Assembly: GCA_002449535.1 (NCBI GenBank)
Contig: DJWZ01000020.1
Coordinates: 9,375 to 28,227 of the forward strand
Length of the DNA: 18,853 nucleotides
Direction: 5' to 3'
Source of the DNA: Prevotellaceae bacterium UBA7017
Lineage (GTDB): Bacteria > Bacteroidota > Bacteroidia > Bacteroidales > Bacteroidaceae
In this document: positions 8,805 to 15,881 of the stretch, piece by piece
How positions within the stretch are numbered: position 1 is the stretch's first letter
How the letters are laid out: every line of letters begins with the position of its first letter
Translations under genes and position numbers: made by a program
Notes under the pieces: model-generated
The model's input: only the letters and a program-made list of their open reading frames with translations
Told to the model about the DNA's origin: nothing
Database searches by the model: none

Positions 8805-11800
8805 ATGAGAAGTATTAAGAGTTTTCTCATCCTCGCATTATTGACTCTCACCGCATTTGGTGCGGTGAGAGCTCAAGAGCGTCGTCCGATAGATTCACAG
8901 CACCCACTGTGGATAGTACATATTGATGTATGGAATGCTGCCGACCCGCAGAAAATCATAGACCTTGTGCCAGATGATATCAAGCCATACGTGTGTATGA
9001 ATCTTTCCATGTCTTGTTCATATGATGTGGAAAGAGGTGTATATCAAAGGCCTCAGAGTGCCATAAAGACATATAAGTCATGGGCATCTGTGTGTCAGAA
9101 GAATGGTATGTGGTTTATGTGTCAGCCAGCATCAGGAGGACATACTCACATACAGGACGATGACTTGGAGACTTTTGAATACTTCTTCAAACAATATCCT
9201 AATTTCCTGGGATGGAACTATGCTGAGCAATTCTGGGGTTTCGACGAGGCAGGAGACAAGAGCAGCAGTTCGCAAACGAGCCGTATAGCCCTTTTCGCAA
9301 AACTGGTGCCGATGTCACACAAGTATGGTGGTCTTCTGACTATCAGTTTCTGTGGTAATGTCTGGTCACATCCTTTGAATCCTGTGGGAATGATGAAACG
9401 TAACAGCGACCTGTTAGAGGCATGCCGCAAATATCCGGAGGCTATACTTTGGTTGTATAAATATACGACTTCATCGTGCTTTTATAACAATGAAAGTGTA
9501 AGTTTCGGTCCTTTCATTGCAGGTTTAGCAAAGAACTATGGCGTGCGCTATGACAACTGCGGATGGAATGGGGCACTGGATGATATTGCAGGAAAGAACA
9601 GCGGATGTAAATATCCTGTTGCAGCTGGTATTGGTACTGTAATGGAGCAGACATGTCAGAATGGTGGTGCTGTATGGGATGGTCCGGAATTGATATGGAC
9701 AGAAGATTTCCAAAATCTTAATAATAGCACAGACGCTGCAGGATATACACAACGTAACTGGGGCAGGTTCCCCGGTTTCGACAATGCTTGGATAGACATG
9801 TTCCGCAAGATTATCGACGGTACAATGTATATTCCGACCCGTGAAGAGGTAGTTGGAGAGACAAAATATGTCATTATCAACGATGTCACATCCGGTAATG
9901 ACGAAGACAAATATGCTGCATGGGGTGACCTTTACGACGGACTCTATAAGCAGACAGACCCATTCAACCCTAACGGAGGACAATGGATGAATAACTATTG
10001 CTACTTCAAGAGCACAGGACGTTACAAGGCAATACCTATCGTGCCGGGACTGTATGACGATGTGGCAAAGAACATACCTAATCAGGTAAAGAAAACTCAA
10101 AGGTCAACGGCATTTCCTTCTATAGCACAAAAGACAGCCAAGTTTAACCTTGCCTATGAGCAAGTAAGCACCGGTGACCTTTTCGTATCACGTTTTAAAA
10201 ATCAGCTGGTGACATATACACCTTATACATATATGAATGTCAAGAAAACTGCAAGGGCAAACATTCCACTGAAGTATAACACCTGCAGCAGTCTTGACTT
10301 GGTATATGGTAAGTTGAGCAGCGGCATAATACGTGAATATGAAGACCATATAGACTTCTATCTCAACAACTATCGCAACGATACGACGGTGAATGTCGTT
10401 GACAGGATTACGGTCAACGGCGCGACGGCAGAACCGACTTACACCATGACAAAGCGTGCAGCCGCAACAGCATCTGCTTCTGCTACATGGAATGCTGAAA
10501 CAAATGTATGGACGATAGAGGTTGCCCATAACGGTCCTGTTGACCTGACCATAAACTGTGCCGGTGCCGGAACAGACCGCCGTACCGACGTGGCTCCTTC
10601 TGTTGCATTAGAGACACCAAAGCAGCCAGAGGCATACGATGGTGAAGTTATATTAGAGGCAGAAGACCTTAATTACAAGAGTATCAGCCAGTGTGTCACA
10701 TTCCCTTATGCTTCTCATCCAAGTGTGAGAGGTCATTCCGGCAATGGCTTCATGATAATGGGCACAAATACTGCGGGGGCTCTGACTGCAAGATACAATG
10801 CTTCTGCGGATGGCGACTATGACATAACACTGCGATATACCACCAATGGCAGCAAAGGTGGCGGCATGAGGATTAAAAGGGGAACTACCTCGAAATATCC
10901 TGTAATAGAGAATACTGCCGTAAACGAATGGAAGAAGTCAACAGTGACACTTCCTTTAAAGGCTGGAAATAATACGATAACCATCACAAATATCGGTGGT
11001 GTCAACGCATATCTTGACCAGGTGATAATCACCCATGCAGGTGAGGAAGCAAAGCAGTATGCTGTCACCATACGTGAGGCAGCAGGCGGCTATGTGGAGC
11101 CCGACGTTAATGAGGCAGCAGAAGGTGAGGAGGTAACCCTGTCTATACATCCAAATGACGGTTATGCCCTTTCAGGATGGAAGATAATACATGGTGATAT
11201 AACCATATCCAAAGAGGCTACATTCACTATGCCAGACGATAATGTTACCATAGAGCCTTTGTTTAAAGATACAACGATTGTCTATAACCTTGACTTTACG
11301 AATGTGCTTGCCGGCACATTGCCTCCAGGCTGGATAGTAACTCAGGAGAATGATGCTATCCATTCATATCCAAATTCTTATTCCAGTGGCTCTCGTGTAA
11401 TGGCGGGATTCCCAGGGTTATATCCAAAAGCCTTATATTGGAGATTTAATGACTGTCAGTATGGTACTCAGGCAGGCTATCCTTTGACACTGAAGGCTGG
11501 CAAGTACAGACTGATATATACCATGGCAGCATGGAATGGAACTTCTAACTACAAGGCACAGATTCTAAGTGGCAGTAATGTAATTGCCACTGGCTCGACA
11601 TACGCTTCGGCTCCTAATGCTGTAAATTCAACAGGAACAGACCTTAGCAGTGCTACGGTAAGAGTTCTTGAGTTTGAGGTAAAGACTGCAGGTAATTACA
11701 TCATTAAGTTTGCCGGTGTAAACAGCGGATGGGAAGGACTGCTGCTGACATCATGCAAACTAAAACTTGTTCCGCAATCTACAGGCATCAAGGAAGTAGA

Positions 11801-11915
11801 AGGACAAAGGTCAGAGTTCAAAGGTCTTGACGGTAAGTATATAGAAAACAACAGAATAGTCATAATAAAGAATGGTAAGAAGTATAACGCTGCTGGTGCT
11901 CTTCTTGGCGATTAA
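8805..11915 (+). CDS. Secreted GH98 endo-glycanase (probable xylanase) with CBM6-like domain
   Basis: A 1036-residue exported multidomain enzyme. Residues 1-23 form a signal peptide (ending VRA, then QERR). Residues about 25-590 resemble GH98, for example PLWIVHIDVWNAADPQKI (34-51), PDDIKPYVCMNLS (56-68) and FLGWNYAEQFWGFDE (134-148); E141 and acids near LIWTEDF (296-302) are candidate catalytic residues. Residues about 613-745 look like a CBM6/35-type module (VILEAEDLNY ... NAYLDQVIIT). About 751-821 form a small bacterial beta-repeat ending MPDDNVTIEPLF, and about 825-990 a further beta-sandwich. The last 45 residues are a TGIKE...YNAAGALL tail shared with the GH30-GH43 protein. GH98 was first known on blood-group glycans, but a Bacteroides ovatus GH98 from a xylan locus is reported to be an endo-xylanase, which fits this context. 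The final 44 nt also encode the signal peptide of the next gene. Confidence 0.8.
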   Translation: MRSIKSFLILALLTLTAFGAVRAQERRPIDSQHPLWIVHIDVWNAADPQKIIDLVPDDIKPYVCMNLSMSCSYDVERGVYQRPQSAIKTYKSWASVCQKNGMWFMCQPASGGHTHIQDDDLETFEYFFKQYPNFLGWNYAEQFWGFDEAGDKSSSSQTSRIALFAKLVPMSHKYGGLLTISFCGNVWSHPLNPVGMMKRNSDLLEACRKYPEAILWLYKYTTSSCFYNNESVSFGPFIAGLAKNYGVRYDNCGWNGALDDIAGKNSGCKYPVAAGIGTVMEQTCQNGGAVWDGPELIWTEDFQNLNNSTDAAGYTQRNWGRFPGFDNAWIDMFRKIIDGTMYIPTREEVVGETKYVIINDVTSGNDEDKYAAWGDLYDGLYKQTDPFNPNGGQWMNNYCYFKSTGRYKAIPIVPGLYDDVAKNIPNQVKKTQRSTAFPSIAQKTAKFNLAYEQVSTGDLFVSRFKNQLVTYTPYTYMNVKKTARANIPLKYNTCSSLDLVYGKLSSGIIREYEDHIDFYLNNYRNDTTVNVVDRITVNGATAEPTYTMTKRAAATASASATWNAETNVWTIEVAHNGPVDLTINCAGAGTDRRTDVAPSVALETPKQPEAYDGEVILEAEDLNYKSISQCVTFPYASHPSVRGHSGNGFMIMGTNTAGALTARYNASADGDYDITLRYTTNGSKGGGMRIKRGTTSKYPVIENTAVNEWKKSTVTLPLKAGNNTITITNIGGVNAYLDQVIITHAGEEAKQYAVTIREAAGGYVEPDVNEAAEGEEVTLSIHPNDGYALSGWKIIHGDITISKEATFTMPDDNVTIEPLFKDTTIVYNLDFTNVLAGTLPPGWIVTQENDAIHSYPNSYSSGSRVMAGFPGLYPKALYWRFNDCQYGTQAGYPLTLKAGKYRLIYTMAAWNGTSNYKAQILSGSNVIATGSTYASAPNAVNSTGTDLSSATVRVLEFEVKTAGNYIIKFAGVNSGWEGLLLTSCKLKLVPQSTGIKEVEGQRSEFKGLDGKYIENNRIVIIKNGKKYNAAGALLGD
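11778..11912 (+). other. C-terminal tail of the GH98 protein
   Basis: Residues 992-1036 begin STGIKEVE, continue through a short polar linker, then GKYIENNRIVIIKNGKKYN, and finish AAGALLGD. The GH30-GH43 protein ends in the same pattern (TGIREI ... GKYIEDGKIIIIRNGKKYN ... AAGAILH). The tail is absent from GH43, GH115 and both esterases. I take it for a Prevotella-type C-terminal sorting or anchoring tag related to type IX secretion tails; that role is inference from resemblance. Confidence 0.55.
11872..11915 (+). other. Dual-coding overlap A: GH98 tail / esterase signal peptide
   Basis: In the GH98 frame this DNA reads NGKKYNAAGALLGD; in the +1 frame it reads MVRSITLLVLFLAI, the start and hydrophobic core of the esterase signal peptide. 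The Ala-Ala-Gly-Ala codons of the tail become Leu-Leu-Val-Leu one base later. The core AAGAAGTATAACGCTGCTGG (11877-11896) recurs exactly at 15846-15865. Confidence 0.85.
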
Positions 11916-12795
11916 GGTAAGTGCACAGGATGTAGGCTCTTTCTATGAGAAGAACACGGCACTGAATTTTAATGACGGAAGGAATGTTGCCGGTGAGATA
12001 GCACAACCATCTGGGTTTAATCCAAACTTTCACATTTACCTCTGTTTCGGTCAATCGAACATGGAGGGAAATGCGAAAGTAGAGGAGCAGGATTTCATGG
12101 GTATTTCCCCACGCTTTCTGATGATGGCAGGAGTTGATATGCCCAATACCGGGCGTAAGCAGGGCTTATGGTATGTCGCCGTGCCGCCATTGTGTCGTGC
12201 ATGGACAGGTCTTACGCCGGCAGACTATTTCGGTCGCACCATGGTAGCTAATTTGCCCGATTCCATCGTGGTAGGAGTTATAAATGTTGCTGTGGGCGGT
12301 GCAAGTATCGACCTCTTTGACGAGGACAAGACGGACAGTGTGATAGCAAAAAGCGCTGACTGGTTCAAAGGTTTCTGTAAAGATTATGACAACCAACCCT
12401 TCCGCAGGCTTATGCAGTTGGCAAAGAAGGCACAGCAGGTGGGAGTGATAAAAGGCATCCTCTTACATCAGGGATGTACTGACAACACACAAAAGACATG
12501 GCCGGCACGGGTAAATCTTGTGTATAGCCGTATGTTGAAGGAACTGAATCTGAAGGCAGAAGATGTACCTTTGTTGGTTGGTGAACTACTTACCAAGGTG
12601 GATGGCGGCTGTTGCTATCAGCATAATGCTATCATAGATAATATTCACGAATATATCCCGACAGCATACCCTATATCTTCTTTGGGTTGTCCGGGGAAAC
12701 CAGACAAGTTGCATTTTACTGCTGAGGGCTATAGAATACTCGGCAAGCGTTATGCTGAAAGAATGTTGCAGTTGCTGAGGACTATTGACCATTGA
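11872..12795 (+). CDS. CE6-like SGNH acetylesterase (probable acetyl xylan esterase)
   Basis: A 307-residue exported hydrolase of the sialate-O-acetylesterase-like SGNH fold, expected to remove acetyl groups from xylan. Residues 1-18 (RSITLLVLFLAIKVSA) form a signal peptide with likely cleavage VSA/QD. The nucleophile is S62 in CFGQSNMEG (58-66). INVAVGGASIDLF (137-149) supplies the oxyanion Gly, HQGCTDN (199-205) is the block-III equivalent, and D278/H281 in DKLHFTAEGY complete the triad. In block III the usual HQGE reads HQGC. The start is inside the GH98 gene (44-nt overlap, +1 frame); the next Met is residue 64, beyond the catalytic serine, so the overlapping start is needed. The overlap suggests translational coupling to GH98. 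The stop codon lies in a heptanucleotide repeat array. Confidence 0.85.
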   Translation: MVRSITLLVLFLAIKVSAQDVGSFYEKNTALNFNDGRNVAGEIAQPSGFNPNFHIYLCFGQSNMEGNAKVEEQDFMGISPRFLMMAGVDMPNTGRKQGLWYVAVPPLCRAWTGLTPADYFGRTMVANLPDSIVVGVINVAVGGASIDLFDEDKTDSVIAKSADWFKGFCKDYDNQPFRRLMQLAKKAQQVGVIKGILLHQGCTDNTQKTWPARVNLVYSRMLKELNLKAEDVPLLVGELLTKVDGGCCYQHNAIIDNIHEYIPTAYPISSLGCPGKPDKLHFTAEGYRILGKRYAERMLQLLRTIDH

Positions 12796-12846
12796 AAATT
12801 GAGGATTGAAAATTGAAGATTATAAATTATAAATTATGTATTGTTC
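12784..12846 (+). repeat. Degenerate heptanucleotide array across a stop and a start codon
   Basis: Nine consecutive 7-nt units all begin ATT: ATTGACC, ATTGAAA, ATTGAGG, ATTGAAA, ATTGAAG, ATTATAA, ATTATAA, ATTATGT, ATTGTTC. The array holds the last codons and the TGA stop of the esterase gene, the whole 17-nt spacer, the TTG start of the GH30-GH43 gene and the first codons of its signal peptide. Its first unit, ATTGACC, is the reverse complement of the GGTCAAT unit repeated at 15758-15792. Confidence 0.75.
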
Positions 12847-15800
12847 TTGGCTTGCTTGCTTTTGCAAATCCCATGCATACAGAGGCAGCCAATGTAACTA
12901 CGGGAACTGTGTATATAGGTACTAACCCTACGAGATTGCAGAGAATTGATGGTTTCGGTGGAATCGGCATGAACGGTCAGTGGGGTGATGTATATACCCA
13001 GGAGAAGGTAAACCTGCTTTGGGGACAGGGAGAGGGACAGGTAGGACTCAACATCATGCGCCTGCGCATCAATCCTACCGAGTCATTATGGAACAGAACC
13101 GCTCCAGAGTACAGCAATCCTGTCAAGTGGGCAAGGAAGATAAATCCGAATCTTCAGGTGTTTGCAACCCCTTGGACGCCGCCGGCAGAATATAAAAAGA
13201 GCGGTTTCACCGAGAGATACCAAAATTCTTTCGGTACATGGGTCTATCCCCTCGTGCTGTCACCATGGGGCGGGAACAGCTCTTCCGGCTCGACAATCCT
13301 CGACGAGAAGATGTCAGAATATGCCGCCTTCTTAGAGCGTTACCGTGCCGCCATGGAGAAAGCCGGTGCCCCGATAGACATTATTTCCATACAGAACGAA
13401 TGTGACTACACCCCGACAGAGGGCGGAAACAGTGCAACATATGAAAGTTGTATCTATACCCCTCAGCAGATGGCTGCCATGTTAAAGGCTGCGCGTGCTG
13501 CCGTTGACCCGAAGTGTAAGATAATGGGTCCCGAGACATTCGGATGGGGGCAGAAAAATTACAATACCACCCTCCTGGGGCTTGCCGATGCCACGGATAA
13601 CATTGACATCTATGGCAACCATTTCTACGGTTCCAACGACATCTCCTTTGCCAAAAGCATATACGACAAGGGAAAGCCCCATTGGATGACGGAGTATCTC
13701 ATAGATTACGGCAAAGACTACGACGGCTACGGCTATGGTTCGTATGGCGGCGAGTTTAAGTTTGAGTACAGGATGATAGAAAACATAGAAATCGCCATGC
13801 AGAATTACTATACGGGATACGTATATTACAATATGCTCAGTGATTTCTTTGCCAGTAACCACGGTGGCAGCGAGACACAGCTTTGGAAGCGTGCATGGGT
13901 GTTTAGCCACTATGCAAAATATGCTACCGGCAAGCGTCGCATCAAGCCCACGCTGGCAGGCTTCGAGTCAGTTCCGCAGCCAAACAACCAGACGAAGAAA
14001 TTCGAGAAGCTCATTGGCGGTTCGGCATACATCAGCGACGACGGCAATACGGTGTCAGTCTTTGTGCTCAATCCTACGACGTCGGCAGTGACGCTGACTG
14101 TTATGTTCAACCCATTTGTCGCAAGTCAGGTAACAGCCGTAGTGACAGGCGAGAGCGTAAATGCCAAGAAGATTGACGTCACGGACGATTACGACCAATC
14201 GAAGAAGCGACTTGTCACCACGTTGCAGCCAGGAATGTTCTATACCTTCGTCTTTGAGAAGGAAGCAGTAACGCCCGAATTTGAAATTGCCACCTCACCC
14301 AAGACGGCAGGCTATGGCAATCCTGTAAATCCATATCAATATATTGCCGACCCGACGGGTGTAGAATACAACGGGCGTCTCTATGTCTATGGCACCTATG
14401 ACCAGCAGCAGTTTGACTACACCAAGGGACTCGTATCCAACAATTACGGTAAGATAACCACCCTTGTCTGCATGTCAACCAGCGACATGGTAAACTGGGT
14501 AAATCATGGTACGATAGACGTCAAGGCGGCAGCTCCTTGGATTAACTGCGCCTGGGCACCCTCTGTCATCAGTCGCGAGGAGAGCGACGGTCAGACACAT
14601 TTCTACATGTACTTCACCAATGGCGGCGGCGGTATAGGCGTTCTCACCTCCACGTCTCCTGTCGGACCGTGGAAAGACCCCCTCGGCAAGGCACTTATTG
14701 ACGGCAGCACGCCTGGCATAGGCACTATGAGCAGCATCATAGACCCGGGAGCAGCCATCAATCCGAGCACCGGAGAGGCATATCTGGCGTTTGGCGGCGG
14801 CGACGTGCAGCAGTCGGGGTCAGAACTGTTCCCCGGAAATGCCAGGATAGTGAAGTTGGCAGACAACCTCATTTCGTTTAACACATCAGACATAGCAGTC
14901 ATCAACGCCCCATGCCATTTTGAGGCAAACGAGCTCAACTTCATAGGCAATGCGTGGGTATATAGCTATTGCACCCGTTGGACAATATCCGGCGACTGGT
15001 CAAGCTACAGCAGCATCACGGCACCGACGCCATGTTCTATAGTCTGGATGTCGTCAAAGACCCCGCTTGACAACAATTGGACGTACAAGGGCGAGATACT
15101 GCCAAATCCGGGTCGCATAGGCTACCCCTTCGGAAACAACCACAGCCACATACAGACATTAGGCAAGAATTACTATATGCTATACCATACCCAGTGGCTT
15201 GAACACAAGATGGGCTATGACGGAGGTTACCGCAACCTCCAGCTGAGCAGCCTGGGCGTTAGGCTCGTTGGAAAGACCCCTTACATCAATGCCCTGACCT
15301 CTGAGTCGGCTGGCATCAAGGGCGTGTCACAGCTGACGGGAGTCCGTGTAAATCCTTACGAGGAGCAGCAGGCAGAGATGATGAACAACGGTGCCGGCAT
15401 AAAGATAGAGCCGACCGACGTCTGCGGCAATACCGTTGTCAATATGCCAAGCGGTGCATGGATGTCGGTATATGGTCTGAACTTCTCTCCAACCGAGGAG
15501 AGGGCAAAGAGCGTCAGCATCAGTGCCTCCGGTTCCGGAACCATAGAAGTCAGGAAAGCCATTGACGGCGAACCTATTGCCACGATAGAAGTCTCTGAAG
15601 ACAATATAAAGGAAGTCACCAGCGTGCTGACAGAAGAGTTGGGCAATATAGTCAACAACATCTACTTCGTATGCACGAGCGGCAATGTGAAGGTTGACAG
15701 CTGGCGGTTCAGCGACGAGGTGACAGGTATTAGGGAGATAGGAGTTAAGAGTGAAGAGGTCAATGGTCAATGGTCAATGGTCAATGGTCAATATTCAAAC

Positions 15801-15881
15801 GGCAAATATATAGAAGATGGCAAGATTATCATTATCAGGAACGGCAAGAAGTATAACGCTGCTGGCGCTATTCTGCATTAG
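12813..15881 (+). CDS. Secreted GH30-GH43 bifunctional xylanase / debranching enzyme
   Basis: A 1022-residue exported two-enzyme protein. Translation probably starts at TTG 12813: an in-frame stop lies at 12807-12809 and the first in-frame ATG is codon 21, which would cut the signal peptide (residues 1-26, core CIVLGLLAFA). Residues about 35-485 are a GH30 barrel plus its side beta-domain, like glucuronoxylanases: RIDGFGGIG (44-52), acid/base E196 in IQNECDYTP, nucleophile E294 in HWMTEYLIDYG. Residues about 500-830 are a GH43 propeller: base D513 in IADPTGV, D644 in IIDPGAA, general acid E704 in CHFEANEL, and NNHSHIQ (774-780). About 842-969 form a CBM6-like beta-sandwich. The end (971-1022) is the same TGI...YNAAGA tail as in GH98, preceded by a linker encoded by tandem heptamers. 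It would cleave glucuronoxylan and debranch the same chain. Exact specificities are not resolved. The DNA is visibly richer in GC than the genes before it. Confidence 0.88.
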   Translation: MKIINYKLCIVLGLLAFANPMHTEAANVTTGTVYIGTNPTRLQRIDGFGGIGMNGQWGDVYTQEKVNLLWGQGEGQVGLNIMRLRINPTESLWNRTAPEYSNPVKWARKINPNLQVFATPWTPPAEYKKSGFTERYQNSFGTWVYPLVLSPWGGNSSSGSTILDEKMSEYAAFLERYRAAMEKAGAPIDIISIQNECDYTPTEGGNSATYESCIYTPQQMAAMLKAARAAVDPKCKIMGPETFGWGQKNYNTTLLGLADATDNIDIYGNHFYGSNDISFAKSIYDKGKPHWMTEYLIDYGKDYDGYGYGSYGGEFKFEYRMIENIEIAMQNYYTGYVYYNMLSDFFASNHGGSETQLWKRAWVFSHYAKYATGKRRIKPTLAGFESVPQPNNQTKKFEKLIGGSAYISDDGNTVSVFVLNPTTSAVTLTVMFNPFVASQVTAVVTGESVNAKKIDVTDDYDQSKKRLVTTLQPGMFYTFVFEKEAVTPEFEIATSPKTAGYGNPVNPYQYIADPTGVEYNGRLYVYGTYDQQQFDYTKGLVSNNYGKITTLVCMSTSDMVNWVNHGTIDVKAAAPWINCAWAPSVISREESDGQTHFYMYFTNGGGGIGVLTSTSPVGPWKDPLGKALIDGSTPGIGTMSSIIDPGAAINPSTGEAYLAFGGGDVQQSGSELFPGNARIVKLADNLISFNTSDIAVINAPCHFEANELNFIGNAWVYSYCTRWTISGDWSSYSSITAPTPCSIVWMSSKTPLDNNWTYKGEILPNPGRIGYPFGNNHSHIQTLGKNYYMLYHTQWLEHKMGYDGGYRNLQLSSLGVRLVGKTPYINALTSESAGIKGVSQLTGVRVNPYEEQQAEMMNNGAGIKIEPTDVCGNTVVNMPSGAWMSVYGLNFSPTEERAKSVSISASGSGTIEVRKAIDGEPIATIEVSEDNIKEVTSVLTEELGNIVNNIYFVCTSGNVKVDSWRFSDEVTGIREIGVKSEEVNGQWSMVNGQYSNGKYIEDGKIIIIRNGKKYNAAGAILH
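15723..15878 (+). other. C-terminal tail of the GH30-GH43 protein
   Basis: Residues 971-1022 begin TGIREIGVKSEE, pass through the repeat-encoded VNGQWSMVNGQYSN, and finish with GKYIEDGKIIIIRNGKKYN followed by AAGAILH. From GKYIE onward it aligns with the GH98 tail with only conservative changes. The linker between TGI and GKYIE differs in length and sequence. The proposed sorting or anchoring role is inference. Confidence 0.55.
15758..15792 (+). repeat. Five perfect tandem copies of GGTCAAT
   Basis: GGTCAAT occurs five times without interruption inside the GH30-GH43 coding sequence, giving the linker VNGQWSMVNGQYS. The unit is not a multiple of three, so gain or loss of one copy would shift the frame before the C-terminal tail. 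The reverse complement, ATTGACC, is the first unit of the array at 12784-12846, so the gene carries this repeat family in opposite orientation at its two ends. Confidence 0.9.
15817..15881 (+). other. Dual-coding overlap B: GH30-GH43 tail / esterase signal peptide
   Basis: The DNA that encodes GKIIIIRNGKKYNAAGAILH of the GH30-GH43 tail also encodes, in the +1 frame, MARLSLSGTARS followed by ITLLALFC of the esterase signal peptide. Frame relation and shared core (15846-15865) match overlap A. Here the base equivalent to the ATG of overlap A is changed to ACG, and the start lies 27 nt further upstream. Confidence 0.85.

Noticed and set aside
9525..10100. Open frame of 191 codons on the minus strand opposite GH98
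   Set aside because: It is Cys- and Ile-rich without any recognisable motif, with no promoter, and lies inside the coding region of GH98; it follows from codon composition.
12784..12846. CRISPR-like or iteron array
   Set aside because: Units are 7 nt, directly adjacent and degenerate, with no spacers, no cas genes and no replication gene nearby.
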